64,000 nt of DNA, taken from Lewinella sp. IMCC34183 (GTDB taxonomy: Bacteria > Bacteroidota > Bacteroidia > Chitinophagales > Saprospiraceae). Both the position numbers and the translations under genes were made by a program. Shown here one piece after another: positions 18,254-27,155 of the stretch (positions are counted from its first letter, which is position 1; each line of letters opens with the position of its first letter). The stretch covers positions 124,001 to 188,000 of the forward strand of contig NZ_QMEM01000004.1 of the NCBI RefSeq assembly GCF_003390915.1, read 5' to 3'. The notes below the pieces were generated by a model. The model worked only from the letters and a program-made list of their open reading frames with translations. It did no database searches and was not told the DNA's origin.

Positions 18254-19534
18254 TTAGCGGACGGGCAGCAGGCGTTCTTTTCCGACGTAGCCGTGCAGCT
18301 TTTCCGGTAGTAGAATCCCGTCCTCCGTTTGGTTGTTCTCCAGCAGGGCCGCAATGATCCGCGGCAGGGCCAGGGCACTGCCGTTGAGGGTGTGCAGCAG
18401 TTCGGTACCCCGGTCGGTGCGGTAGCGGAGCTTGAGGCGGTTGCTCTGGTAGGTCTCGAAGTTGCTTACCGAGCTCACCTCCAGCCAGCGTTCCTGGGCG
18501 GCGCTCCAGACCTCGAAGTCGTAGGTCATGGCGGAGGTGAAGCCCATATCGCCGCCGCAGAGGCGCAGCACGCGGTAGGGCAGGCCGAGCTCCTCGAGCA
18601 GCCCGGCGACGTGGTCGACCATCTCGTCGAGCTTGGCATAGCTCTCTTCCGGGCGGGCCAGCTGCACGATCTCGACCTTGTCGAACTGGTGGACGCGGTT
18701 GAGCCCCCGCACGTGGGCCCCGTAGCTGCCGGCCTCCCGGCGGAAGCAGGGCGTATAGCCGGTGAGCTTTACGGGCAGGGCGTCGGCGTCCAGCAGCTCG
18801 CCCCGGTACAGGTTGGTGAGGGGTACCTCGGCGGTGGGGATGAGGTAGAGATCGTCGGCCTGCACGTAGTACATCTGTCCCTCCTTGTCGGGCAGCTGCC
18901 CCGTGGCACGGGCCGTATCCTCATTGACCAGCAGGGGCGGGGCGTACTCGGTGTAGCCGGCGGCGGTGTTGCGGTCGAGGAAGAAGTTGACCAACGCGCG
19001 CTGCAGGCGCGCGCCCTGCCCGGTGAAGACCGGAAAGCCGCTGCCGGTCGTCCGTACCCCCAGTTCCAAGTCGAAGATGCCGTAGGTATCGGCCAGCTCC
19101 CAGTGGGGGCGCGCCTCCGCACCGGGCTTGGGTAGTTCGCCGGCGTGCGGGCGGTAGACCTCGTTGTCCTCGGCGGTGGCTCCGGCGGGTACCCGGTGGT
19201 CGGGCACGTTGGGCAGCTGCAGGAGAGCCTCTTCCAGCTCCCGAACGGTAGCGTCCAGCTGCTCCTCGAGCGGGCCGGTGGCTTCCTTGATCTCATTGAC
19301 GCGCTCGCGCTTGGCGGTGGCTTCCTCCTTGCGGCCCGACTTGAAGAGGTCGCCGATCTCGCGGGAGAGACTGTTGCGCTCGGCCAGCAGGTCCTCGGTG
19401 CGGGACTGCAGTTCCTTGCGACGGTCGTCGAGTTCGACGACGCGGTCGACGTCCGCGGCCGCGTCCAGGCCCCGCTTCCGCAAGCCTTCCAGAACGCGCT
19501 CCCGCTCGTTGCGCAGCGTGGTTACCTGTAGCAT
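18254..19534 (-). CDS. serS: seryl-tRNA synthetase
   Basis: A 426-residue class II synthetase that charges tRNA-Ser. Residues 1-110 form the antiparallel coiled-coil arm (LVELDDRRKELQSRTEDLLAER-type heptads) that grips the long variable arm of tRNA-Ser. Class II motif 2 is FRREAGSYGAHVRGLNRVHQ, followed by EVSSVSNFETYQSNRLKLRY. Motif 3 is LNGSALALPRIIAALLENNQ. The C-terminus ends DGILLPEKLHGYVGK as usual. It starts at ATG 19534 and is divergent from rho, with 344 bp between the two starts. Confidence 0.97.
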   Translation of the reverse strand: MLQVTTLRNERERVLEGLRKRGLDAAADVDRVVELDDRRKELQSRTEDLLAERNSLSREIGDLFKSGRKEEATAKRERVNEIKEATGPLEEQLDATVRELEEALLQLPNVPDHRVPAGATAEDNEVYRPHAGELPKPGAEARPHWELADTYGIFDLELGVRTTGSGFPVFTGQGARLQRALVNFFLDRNTAAGYTEYAPPLLVNEDTARATGQLPDKEGQMYYVQADDLYLIPTAEVPLTNLYRGELLDADALPVKLTGYTPCFRREAGSYGAHVRGLNRVHQFDKVEIVQLARPEESYAKLDEMVDHVAGLLEELGLPYRVLRLCGGDMGFTSAMTYDFEVWSAAQERWLEVSSVSNFETYQSNRLKLRYRTDRGTELLHTLNGSALALPRIIAALLENNQTEDGILLPEKLHGYVGKERLLPVR

Positions 19535-19560
19535 ATTTCTTGGTCTTTTTTAGTGGCCGG

Positions 19561-19568
19561 CAAAGGTA
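19561..19568 (-). promoter_or_regulatory. candidate -7 box for serS
   Basis: TACCTTTG on the minus strand is a perfect TAnnTTTG box 26 bp before the serS ATG. A matching -33 TTTG is not obvious. Together with the rho-side box at 19703 it divides the divergent serS-rho spacer into two promoter halves. Confidence 0.45.
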
Positions 19569-19601
19569 ACGGAACCGACAGGGATTCCCGCCGTCACCGG
19601 T

Positions 19602-19622
19602 GGCGGGGCGATTGTCCCCGCC
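19602..19622. other. hairpin in the serS-rho spacer
   Basis: GGCGGGG (19602-19608) pairs perfectly with CCCCGCC (19616-19622) over a 7-nt loop. It lies between the two candidate promoters of the divergent serS and rho genes. The rest of the 344-bp spacer (19535-19878) holds no gene I can support. Confidence 0.4.
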
Positions 19623-19702
19623 GGACGAACTTTTATGTGTTTCATTTTGTACTAAGTTGCAAATCTACCGCCGCCTTTCGTCCATCTTTCGAAATTTGGT
19701 CG

Positions 19703-19710
19703 TAGGTTTG
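19703..19710 (+). promoter_or_regulatory. candidate -7 box for rho
   Basis: TAGGTTTG fits TAnnTTTG exactly. A TTTC at 19676-19679 lies 23 bp upstream, slightly far for the -33 element. If used, it would give rho a leader of roughly 160 nt, long enough for the Rho autoregulation known from other bacteria; that last point is inference. Confidence 0.35.
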
Positions 19711-19878
19711 CGCGGCAAGCGATTCCGCGTGCAGACTCTGGTAGCGGCATTTCTGCCCTCCCCTCCGGTCGACCTTCACGTTTTCCGAATATATGGCCCA
19801 CCATCATGCTTCCGTTCGGGAAGCCGGCCTGCAATCCTCGGTTTTCTACCATTCTCCCTTTACGTACCATACCTATAG

Positions 19879-21867
19879 ATGTTTAGCATAGCGCAATTAC
19901 AGGGCATGCTGGTTCCCGAACTCCGGGACTACGCTGAAAAACTAGGCCTTAAGTCTTACAAAAAGCTCAACAAGCAAGACCTCATCCTCTCCCTGCTCGA
20001 GCAGCAGGCCGTGAAGGGAACCGGCGACGCCAGCGAGCCCCCCGCCGCCTCGGACACCGACCGCGTCCCCAACCGCCGCGCCGCCGCCCGCGCCAACGGT
20101 GACAAAGACAGCGACTCCGGCAACGACAAGGAGGACAAGTCCTCCGGCCGTACCCGGGGCCGCCGCAGCAGCCGCTCCGACAAGGGCGGCGACGACCAGC
20201 CCAAGCGCCCCGTCCGGGGCCGCGGCCGGTCCAGCGACGACAGTTCGGACGACAAAACCGAAAAGAAGAGCGACGACTCCAACGACGACGACGGCAACAA
20301 GACCCGCTCCAGCGGCCGTACCCGGCAGCGGGGCCGCCGCAGCGTGCGCGAGGAAAGCAGCCAGAAGGACGATTCGCGCGGACGCGGTAAGTCGAACTCC
20401 GATTCTTCGGAGGACAATAACAGGGACGGCGGCGACCAGGACAACAACAACAGCCGCTCCCGCGGCCGGGGCCGCAACAACGACGGCGACAACAACGACC
20501 AGCGCAACGACCGCTACGGCAACCGGGGACGCACGGAAGAGCGCGACGACAACAACCGAGGCCGCAGCAGCCGCAACGACAACAACGACCGCGGAGGCAA
20601 TAACGACCGGAGCAACAACAACAACGATCGCGGCAACAACAACGACCGGGGAGGAAATAACGACCGGAGCAACAACGACCGCGGCCGGGGCAGTCGCAAT
20701 GACAATAACGACCGCGGACGCGGTGGCCGCAACCCGGAATTCAAACTGGACGGCATCATCAGCTCCACCGGTATCCTCGAAATGATGCCCGACGGCTACG
20801 GCTTTATGCGCTCGCCGGACTACAACTACATGACGAGCCCGGACGACGTCTACGTCAGCCAGCAGCAGATCAAGTCCTACGGCCTCCGTACCGGTGATAC
20901 CCTGCGCGGCCCCGTCAAGCCCCCCAAGGAGGGCGAGAAGTACTTCGCACTACTCGACGTCGAGAAGATCAACGGCTTCGACCCGAAGGACGTGCGCGAC
21001 CGCGTACCCTTCGACTACCTGACCGCCCAGTTCCCCACCGAGAAGTTCACGCTTTCCGGTTCGGTCGGCGGCCGCGACTACGGCATGCGCCTGGTCGATC
21101 TGTTCGCCCCCATCGGTAAGGGACAGCGGGGACTCATCGTCGCCCAGCCCAAGTCCGGTAAGACCTTCCTGCTCAAGGACGTGGCCAACGCCATCGCCAA
21201 GAATCACCCCGAGACTTACCTCATCGTACTGCTCGTCGACGAGCGCCCGGAGGAAGTGACCGACATGAAACGGAGCGTCAAGGCCGAGGTCATCAGTTCC
21301 ACCTTCGACGAGCCCGCCGAGAACCACGTCCGCGTGGCCAACGTCGTCCTCGAGAAATCAAAGCGCCTGGTCGAAAGCGGACACGACGTCTGTATCCTGC
21401 TTGACTCGATCACCCGTCTGGCCCGCGCCTACAACACCGTCCAGCCCAGCTCCGGCAAGGTGCTCTCCGGTGGTGTGGAGGCCAACGCCCTGCAGAAGCC
21501 CAAGAAGTTCTTCGGTGCCGCCCGTAACATCGACGGCGGCGGCTCGCTGACCATCCTGGCTACCGCCCTCATCGACACCGGCTCCAAGATGGACCAGGTC
21601 ATCTTCGAGGAATTCAAGGGTACCGGCAACATGGAACTGCAGCTCGACCGCCAACTGGCCAACAAGCGCATGTACCCCAGCATCGACTTCACCCGCTCCA
21701 GCACCCGCCGCGACGACCTCCTGCTCGACCGCGATATGCTCCAGCGGATGTTCATCCTCCGCAACCACCTGGCCGACATGAAGCCCGAAGAGGCCTTCCT
21801 GTTCCTCATGCGCCACATGAAGAATACGACCAGCAACGAGGAGTTCCTGGCTACGATGAACAGCTAA
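19879..21867 (+). CDS. rho: transcription termination factor Rho with a ~240-residue disordered insert
   Basis: A 662-residue Rho, much longer than the 419 residues of the E. coli protein. Residues 1-45 are the Rho_N domain ([20 protein letters not shown]). Residues about 46-284 are low complexity, first Ser/Arg/Asp/Lys rich and then runs built from NNDRG, NDRSNN and RGRG. The S1-like RNA-binding domain follows ([20 protein letters not shown]). The ATPase contains Walker [12 protein letters not shown] (about 422-432), [16 protein letters not shown], and the Q/R-loop region [12 protein letters not shown] and [15 protein letters not shown]. The whole catalytic half is intact. Rho inserts of this kind are known in Bacteroidota, and the one in Bacteroides thetaiotaomicron has been reported to drive phase separation. 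Here the insert is RG/RGG-rich, as in many RNA-binding condensate proteins. Confidence 0.96.
   Translation: MFSIAQLQGMLVPELRDYAEKLGLKSYKKLNKQDLILSLLEQQAVKGTGDASEPPAASDTDRVPNRRAAARANGDKDSDSGNDKEDKSSGRTRGRRSSRSDKGGDDQPKRPVRGRGRSSDDSSDDKTEKKSDDSNDDDGNKTRSSGRTRQRGRRSVREESSQKDDSRGRGKSNSDSSEDNNRDGGDQDNNNSRSRGRGRNNDGDNNDQRNDRYGNRGRTEERDDNNRGRSSRNDNNDRGGNNDRSNNNNDRGNNNDRGGNNDRSNNDRGRGSRNDNNDRGRGGRNPEFKLDGIISSTGILEMMPDGYGFMRSPDYNYMTSPDDVYVSQQQIKSYGLRTGDTLRGPVKPPKEGEKYFALLDVEKINGFDPKDVRDRVPFDYLTAQFPTEKFTLSGSVGGRDYGMRLVDLFAPIGKGQRGLIVAQPKSGKTFLLKDVANAIAKNHPETYLIVLLVDERPEEVTDMKRSVKAEVISSTFDEPAENHVRVANVVLEKSKRLVESGHDVCILLDSITRLARAYNTVQPSSGKVLSGGVEANALQKPKKFFGAARNIDGGGSLTILATALIDTGSKMDQVIFEEFKGTGNMELQLDRQLANKRMYPSIDFTRSSTRRDDLLLDRDMLQRMFILRNHLADMKPEEAFLFLMRHMKNTTSNEEFLATMNS
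20572..20725 (+). repeat. imperfect coding tandem repeats inside rho (Asn-Asp-Arg-Gly units)
   Basis: Units of about 12-27 bp built from AACAACGACCGC-like words repeat head to tail and encode NNDRG, NNDRS and RGRG peptides in the disordered insert. All changes keep the frame. Such tracts can change length by slippage, so the insert may vary between strains. Confidence 0.75.
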
Positions 21868-21902
21868 TTGCTGAATTGTTGGGTTGGTGCATTACTGCGT
21901 GG
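21868..21902 (+). repeat. 8-bp-period array directly after the rho stop codon
   Basis: TTGCTGAA, TTGTTGGG, TTGGTGCA and TTACTGCG follow one another without gaps, starting on the base after the rho TAA. The same words appear at 39066-39123, 42431-42460 and 48393-48426. It is the rho 3' untranslated member of the octamer-array family. Confidence 0.6.
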
Positions 21903-21969
21903 CCCGGCTGCCTGACGCTGCGCGTACAGCTCTGGCGCGGGCGCAGGTGCAAGGATCTTTCGAATCGCC

Positions 21970-22006
21970 AAGCGGGTCCGGTTTCCTTCGGGAAACGGGC
22001 CCGCTT
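21970..22006 (+). terminator. strong GC hairpin with TTCG loop downstream of rho
   Basis: The arm from 21970 to 21986 and the arm from 21991 to 22006 are nearly perfectly complementary (AAGCGGG...GGTTTCC / GGAAAC...CCCGCTT) around a TTCG tetraloop. No T run follows, only GCATTTCATC. It is the best candidate for the end of the rho transcript or for a 3' protective structure. Confidence 0.6.
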
Positions 22007-22091
22007 GCATTTCATCAAACTTATCTGGCCAGGTACACCTTCCTACAATCGTTCTTATGCCAACTGCGAGCGAAGCGAGCATACCCACCTA

Positions 22092-22107
22092 CAGAACTAC
22101 AGAACTA
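22092..22107. repeat. two copies of the CAGAACTA unit before the metallo-hydrolase gene
   Basis: CAGAACTA occurs twice in tandem, 4 bp before the ATG at 22111. It is identical to the unit repeated six times at 13338-13385. The GCGAGCGAAGCGAGC core found in other intergenic arrays lies just upstream at about 22066-22080. Confidence 0.65.
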
Positions 22108-22110
22108 ATA

Positions 22111-22752
22111 ATGACCACCGTAGTCTCCCTCACCCAGAATCCCGTCCAGGAAAACACCTACCTCGTCTTCGACAACGACACGAAGGAGGCCATCATCTTC
22201 GACCCCGGTGCCTTCAGCAACCAGGAGGAACGCGAACTGGCGGACAAGATCGAGCAACTGGGCCTCAAGCCGGTCAAGCTCATCAACACCCACTGCCACT
22301 TCGACCACGTGTTCGGCAATGCTTTCGTGAAGAACACCTACGGACTGGAGCTCGGTATTCACCCGTTGGAGCAGCAGATCCTCGAGTCGGCTCCCCGCTT
22401 CGTGGAGATGTACGGCATGCCGCCGATGACGCCCTCCCCCGCGCCCGACTACTTCATCAACGAGGGTGATACCGTCACCCTGGGCGATACCACCTTTGAG
22501 GTGCTCTTCTGTCCGGGCCATTCCCCCGGCAGCATCTGCTTCTACAACCGGGCGGAGAACTACGTCATCGCCGGTGACGTCCTCTTCCGCCGCTCCATCG
22601 GCCGTACCGACCTGCCCCTGGGCGACCACAACGCCCTCATCGGCTCCATCCTCACCAAGCTGATGCCCCTGCCCGACGACACGGTCGTCTACCCCGGCCA
22701 CGGCCCCAGTACCACCATCGGCGAAGAGCGGCGGGAAAATCCCTTCCTGTAG
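22111..22752 (+). CDS. metallo-beta-lactamase-fold hydrolase (glyoxalase II-like)
   Basis: A 213-residue hydrolase. The metal-binding motif NTHCHFDHVFGN (about residues 56-67) is followed by a second histidine region (FCPGHSPGSICFY), the aspartate IAGDVLFRRSIGRTDL and the last ligand VYPGHGPSTTIGEE. This layout is that of the small glyoxalase II/YcbL group, which hydrolyse thioesters such as S-lactoylglutathione; the actual thiol in this organism is unknown. ATG 22111 gives the standard N-terminus (VVSLTQNPVQENTYLVF); the open frame upstream is spacer sequence. It stands alone between rho and the convergent helicase gene. Confidence 0.9.
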   Translation: MTTVVSLTQNPVQENTYLVFDNDTKEAIIFDPGAFSNQEERELADKIEQLGLKPVKLINTHCHFDHVFGNAFVKNTYGLELGIHPLEQQILESAPRFVEMYGMPPMTPSPAPDYFINEGDTVTLGDTTFEVLFCPGHSPGSICFYNRAENYVIAGDVLFRRSIGRTDLPLGDHNALIGSILTKLMPLPDDTVVYPGHGPSTTIGEERRENPFL

Positions 22753-22766
22753 ACTTATCTGATCCA

Positions 22767-22781
22767 AGTCGGGCCTCACGC
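22767..22781 (+). other. short hairpin downstream of the metallo-hydrolase gene
   Basis: GGGC-CTCAC-GCCC lies about 20 bp after the stop at 22752. The rest of 22753-22961 holds copies of GAGCGNAGNGAGG words (22824-22836, 22859-22870, 22889-22905) and an ACAACTCAACAACC tract (22930-22945) just beyond the helicase stop. No gene is visible in it. Confidence 0.4.
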
Positions 22782-22961
22782 CCGCTTACCAGCGCGAGCC
22801 AGAAGCGTCACGAAGTAGCTTGAGCGCAGCGAGGGGCGAGTACCCTGCAAGCGCCCCGAGCCGAGCGAGGGAAAAAGACCCCCACCCACCCGAGCGAAGT
22901 GAGGGACAAGCGCCCGGCGGGCCACCCCAACAACTCAACAACCCCCAGACCCAACACCTCC

Positions 22962-25900
22962 CTAAGCCGAGTCATCCAACCCAAAAACCGCCTCCGTATC
23001 CTCCGCGGGCACCTCGTCCGTCAGGTCATAGGCAAAGCGGCACCAGTCGCAGTCGGGCTTGCCGCAGCCGGTGAATTGCTGCTCCTGGATGGCGTCCCAG
23101 GTTTCGCGGATGATCTTGCGGAGGGCGTCGACGTCCTTGCGCAGAATTTCGATCCGCTCTTCGCTCTGCTGTCCGCTCGGGTCGGTGAGCAGGTAGCTGA
23201 TGCGGCCCTCCTTCACGCGGCGCAGGTTTCCGGGGCGGTTGTCGTAGAGTAACTTGTAAAAGGTAAGCTGCCGCCAGTAGTCACCTCCGTGTGGATAGCG
23301 TTCCGTCGGGCGGCGCAACTTATTGCTGCTTGCCCTGCTGGTTTTGTAGTCCACCACCCGCACGTGGGCGTCGCTGAGGATGTCCACCCGGTCGATCACG
23401 CCCGTCAGGGGGACGCCGTCGACTTCGGAGTTGCGAATCAGGTACTCGACCTCCACGTCCTGCACCCAGTCGGCGCGGAAGGTATCGTAGTAGGTCGCCA
23501 GCTCCCGCCTCCCCTGTTCCAGCCGGTTGTCGTAATCTTCGCGGGTGAGCATGCCACGCCGCTTCGCCAGGGCGATCTCGAAGTTGTAGACCAGTTCCTC
23601 GCGGCTGGGGAAGGCGTTGTCCACGTCCCGTTTCATACGCAGGAAGTAGTCCTGCAGCGCCTCATGAAGCGCCGAGCCGTAGACCGTCCGGTCCCGCTCC
23701 CGGTCGGGGACCCGCAGCAGCTTTTCGTAGTAGAAGCGCAGCGGGCAGTCCAGGTAGGCGTAGAGTGCACTCACACTGAGCCGGAAGTCGGTAAGCAGTT
23801 CCGCAACGGCGCTGCGCTCGAGGAGGGGGAAGCGGCCGGGGTCCTTCGGCGTCAGCTGCAGGAGCGCGAGCCGGCCGAGCGTGGGAGCATCGAGGCTCGC
23901 CTCCGCCACGTCCACCCTACCCCCCTCGATGAGCTCATCGACGAAGGCGACGGGCTGCTGCAGTTTGTCCTTGGCGCTCAGCTCGGCGCAGGAGAGGATC
24001 ACCTCCGACCGTGCCCGGGTAAGGGCCACGAAGAAGAGGCGGCGACGCGCCTCCTCTTCGTCTTCGGTACCCGCGTAGGTCAGGGTGTCGGGTAGCGAAA
24101 AACGGCTGCGGCCGCGTCCGCCGCCGGCGCCCCAGTTCCTTTCGGAGCAGTCCAGCATCCATACCTTCTCGAACTCCAGCCCCTTCGCGCTGTGGGCGGT
24201 GACCAACAGCACCGCGTCCGCCTGGTCGAGGTGGGAGCGCAGCGGCAACTCGATCCGGTTACCGTCCATCTGGTCGAGGGTATCCAGTAGGTCGCGCAGC
24301 GTGAGGCGGGGCCGGCGGGCGATCTCCCGCAGCACAAAATCGGTAAAGGTGGCGACGTGCTGCAGCAGTTCGGCCCGGTTGGGGTCCCGTAGTACGCCAG
24401 CGAGGAGACCGGAGCGATTCAGCACCCATTCCACGTATTCGGGCAGCGGCAAATTACCGATCTGGCCGATCGATTCTTCGAGCCAGGCGGCTACCTGACC
24501 GATGGCTTCGGGGTTCTCCACGCCCACCGGATAGAGGTCGGGGCGCCGCAGGTAGTCGCGCCAGTCGGGGAACCTTCCGTTGCGGTCGGCCGATTCGATG
24601 CGCCCGAGATTGACCAGCGACAGGTCGTGGGGCAGCAGGCCGAAGCAGCCGTAGTGCAGCACGCGGAACAGCAGGTGCTCTCCCGTCCCCGGCCGCTGGT
24701 ACTCCGCCTGCAGGTAGCGCAGCAGGTCGCGCAGCTGCCGCACGGGGCGGCCGTCGAGTACGCTGGGTCGCCGCTTGCTGCGGTAGGGGATGCCGGCCCG
24801 CTCCAGCAGGTGGCGCAGCAGGCCGGCCTGGCTGTGCTTGGCGTAGATCACGGCCATCTCCGACCACGGCACCCCGGCCCCGTGCCACCGTTCCAGTCGA
24901 TCGATGAGGGAGCCGGTCTCCTGCCGGTGGTCAGTGAAGCTCAGATAGGTGATACCGGGCGGCTTCGAATCCGCCACTTGCCCGGCACCTGCGTCCGCGC
25001 CACCCCCCGTCCGGCTGCTGAGGCGCTTGTCGATCCCGCGGTGCGGCAGGCGGTCCCCGATGCGCAGGGTATTGCGGTCGATGACGCTGCCGGCCCCGTC
25101 GAGGATGGGCTGCACGCTGCGGTAGTTATCCGTCAGGGTGACCACCGTGAGGTCATTCTGGTAGCGGTTGTGGAAGTCGATCATGGCGTTGAGCCGTGCG
25201 CCCTGGAATTCGTAGATGGCCTGGTCGTCGTCGCCGACGATGAAGACATTGGGGTTATCCCAGTAGTCGGTGAGGTGGCGGATGATCCGCTCCTGGCTGC
25301 CGTTGGTGTCCTGAAACTCGTCGACGAGCAGGTAGCGGTAGCGCTCCTGGTAGCTGCGCAGCAGGCTGGGGTGGTCGTGGAAGGCGCGCAATACCCAGCC
25401 GATCATATCGCCGTAATCGTAGCGCCGCTGCCGCCGCAGGGCTTCCTGGTAGGCGGAGAAGAGGCGGACGCCGGACGAGAGCCGCGCCATAGACAGCCGC
25501 TCCTCCTCGATCTGTCCCTCCTTCGGGTCACCGGCCTGCTTGTCCTTGTACTTGCGCTTGTAGATGAAGTCGGGATGGGACTCCAGCCCGTCGACGTAGG
25601 TGGCGATGCGCTGCTGCATCTCGTCTTCCGTCCAGTTTTCGGCCTTCATCTGGGCGAAGAGATCCTGCAGGTGGTCCTCGTAGTGGTAGCTCTCGTGGTA
25701 GCCCTGCCGGAGGGGGTCGGTCTGCGGCAAGCCGTCCAGCAGGTCACGGATGATGCGGATACGCTCCAGTTCGGATAGCGGCTCCAGTCCGGGCCGGCCG
25801 AAATAATGCAGGTTGTGCTGGATGACGTTGCTGCAGAAACTGTGAAAGGTATAGATGCTTACCCGGTGGGCCTCCGGCCCGATAAAGCCGAGCAGCCGCT

Positions 25901-26144
25901 CGCGCATGGCCTTCACGCCCGCGTCGGTGAAGGTGAGGCACAGGATGTTCTGGGCACCGGCGTCTGTCTTCAGCAGGATGTTACCGATGCGGGCGGCCAA
26001 CAGGTGGGTCTTGCCGGTGCCGGGGCCGGCGAGCACCATGACGGGTCCTTCCACGGCTTCCACCGCTTCGCGTTGCCGCGCGTTGAGTCGGGCGAGCTCC
26101 CGGCGGAAGGTGGCGTTATAGTCGTAGAGGCGGGGGGTGGGCAA
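22962..26144 (-). CDS. UvrD/PcrA-like superfamily 1 helicase fused to a PD-(D/E)XK nuclease
   Basis: A 1060-residue fusion. The helicase part has the Q-motif region LNARQREAVEAVEGP, Walker A AGPGTGKTHLL (about 39-49), TFHSFC, Walker B LLVDEFQDTN (about 268-277), and later VLLVTAHSAKGLEFEKVWML and FVALTRA motifs. The C-terminal 250 residues are a RecB-type nuclease: DCPLRFYYEKLLRV (about 800), GVIDRVDIL and VVDYKTSRASS (about 930), then GCGKPDCDWCRF (about 1025). The cysteine before PLRFYY plus the last three match the 4Fe-4S staple of AddB-like nucleases, though the spacing C-x4-C-x2-C differs from AddB. Such proteins process DNA ends or branched DNA. The frame starts with TTG at 26144, directly after an octamer-type repeat; no ATG fits before the Walker motif. 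Confidence 0.9.
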   Translation of the reverse strand: MPTPRLYDYNATFRRELARLNARQREAVEAVEGPVMVLAGPGTGKTHLLAARIGNILLKTDAGAQNILCLTFTDAGVKAMRERLLGFIGPEAHRVSIYTFHSFCSNVIQHNLHYFGRPGLEPLSELERIRIIRDLLDGLPQTDPLRQGYHESYHYEDHLQDLFAQMKAENWTEDEMQQRIATYVDGLESHPDFIYKRKYKDKQAGDPKEGQIEEERLSMARLSSGVRLFSAYQEALRRQRRYDYGDMIGWVLRAFHDHPSLLRSYQERYRYLLVDEFQDTNGSQERIIRHLTDYWDNPNVFIVGDDDQAIYEFQGARLNAMIDFHNRYQNDLTVVTLTDNYRSVQPILDGAGSVIDRNTLRIGDRLPHRGIDKRLSSRTGGGADAGAGQVADSKPPGITYLSFTDHRQETGSLIDRLERWHGAGVPWSEMAVIYAKHSQAGLLRHLLERAGIPYRSKRRPSVLDGRPVRQLRDLLRYLQAEYQRPGTGEHLLFRVLHYGCFGLLPHDLSLVNLGRIESADRNGRFPDWRDYLRRPDLYPVGVENPEAIGQVAAWLEESIGQIGNLPLPEYVEWVLNRSGLLAGVLRDPNRAELLQHVATFTDFVLREIARRPRLTLRDLLDTLDQMDGNRIELPLRSHLDQADAVLLVTAHSAKGLEFEKVWMLDCSERNWGAGGGRGRSRFSLPDTLTYAGTEDEEEARRRLFFVALTRARSEVILSCAELSAKDKLQQPVAFVDELIEGGRVDVAEASLDAPTLGRLALLQLTPKDPGRFPLLERSAVAELLTDFRLSVSALYAYLDCPLRFYYEKLLRVPDRERDRTVYGSALHEALQDYFLRMKRDVDNAFPSREELVYNFEIALAKRRGMLTREDYDNRLEQGRRELATYYDTFRADWVQDVEVEYLIRNSEVDGVPLTGVIDRVDILSDAHVRVVDYKTSRASSNKLRRPTERYPHGGDYWRQLTFYKLLYDNRPGNLRRVKEGRISYLLTDPSGQQSEERIEILRKDVDALRKIIRETWDAIQEQQFTGCGKPDCDWCRFAYDLTDEVPAEDTEAVFGLDDSA

Positions 26145-26145
26145 G

Positions 26146-26186
26146 GCTGATTGCGGGTTGCGGGTTGCTGATTGCGGGTTGCTGGA
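26146..26186. repeat. repeat tract just upstream of the helicase-nuclease start
   Basis: GCTGATTGCGGGTTGC occurs twice with a shorter related unit between. It starts within 2 bp of the TTG start. It resembles the degenerate 8-bp arrays elsewhere but with a GATTGCGG word. A TATCTTCG (minus strand, 26198-26191) just beyond it could be the promoter -7 box of the helicase gene. Confidence 0.5.
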
Positions 26187-26356
26187 TCGGCGAAGATACG
26201 GGGGCTACGGGTGGAGGGCCTCCGGCTTAAACCTCTCCCAAGGTGGCGTGAGCCGGGCGTAAGGAGTACGCGATCTGGCAACTCGTCCGTAATATACCGT
26301 GCCTTGAAAGCGCTGTGGAAGCTTCAGCACCGGTGGGGTACGAATAACCGTTTTGC

Positions 26357-27046
26357 ATGGAATTTTCCGAAACCAACCGACTATCCCGCCTTACCGCCAT
26401 CCTTACGCAGCTGCAGACGAAGCGCATAGTGACCGCCAGCGAACTCGCGGCGAAGTATTCGGTCAGCGTCCGCACGATCTACCGCGATTTCCGCAGCCTG
26501 GAGCGAGCGGGCGTCCCGATCAGTACGCAAGAAGGAAAGGGTTACCGCCTCATGGAACATTACCGGCTGCCCCCCGTCATGTTTACCGAGGCCGAAGCGA
26601 ACGCACTCATTATGGCCGAACAACTCGTGCAAAAGACCAAAGACGCTTCCTTACTCAGGGATTACGGCGCGGCGATGGAGAAGATAAGGGCTTCGTTGCG
26701 GTACGAGGACAAATCCAAGGCCTAATTGCTGCAGGAGCGCACTACCTACCGACGAAATACCGAACAGCCGCGCACCAGCGACAACCTCTCGGCCCTACAG
26801 TACGCGCTCACCAATTTATTCGTGGTCGAGATGAACTATACCAATGAATCGGGAGAATTAACCGAGCGCATGATCGAGCCATTCGCCCTGTTGAGCACCG
26901 AGAACTGGCTGCTCATTGCGTGGTGCCGGTTGCGTGTCGAATTCCGCTTTTTCCGCCTCGACCGCATCACCAGGCTGCGGGTACACAAGGATCGATTCGA
27001 TCCCCACGGCATGACCTTGCAGGAATACTTCGACCGCTACCACTAA
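26357..27046 (+). pseudogene. YafY/WYL-type transcription regulator split by a single in-frame stop
   Basis: Two adjacent open segments in the same frame make one 229-codon regulator, interrupted only by TAA at 26723-26725. The first 122 residues hold the DeoR/HTH_11 winged helix (LSRLTAILTQLQTKRIVTAS...VRTIYRDFRSLERAGVPI) and the linker RLPPVMFTEAEANALIMAEQ. The second part (from 26726) holds the WYL effector domain, with ENWLLIAWCRLRVEFRFFRL. Joined, the length is normal for YafY regulators. A CAA to TAA change would explain the break, since Gln fits this helix. Options are a recent nonsense mutation, a sequencing error, stop readthrough, or a free HTH fragment plus a separate WYL domain from TTG 26726. 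Usual target genes lie next door; here the next gene is the DUF1761-like membrane protein. Confidence 0.8.
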
Positions 27047-27155
27047 TTGATTTTACCCCTGACATAGGGCTGTCACCACCCCCCTCCACCTTTGGGGAAA
27101 CAAAAACGACAACCCCAAGCTTACCTACCTTTCCAACATCCAGTGGTTCGGCGTC

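Noticed and set aside
19600-19878. Small ORFs in the serS-rho spacer, both strands
   Set aside because: No start context, no codon bias like the neighbours, and they overlap candidate promoters and a hairpin.
24627-25778. 383-residue open frame antisense to the helicase-nuclease
   Set aside because: Shadow of a gene with clear SF1 helicase motifs.
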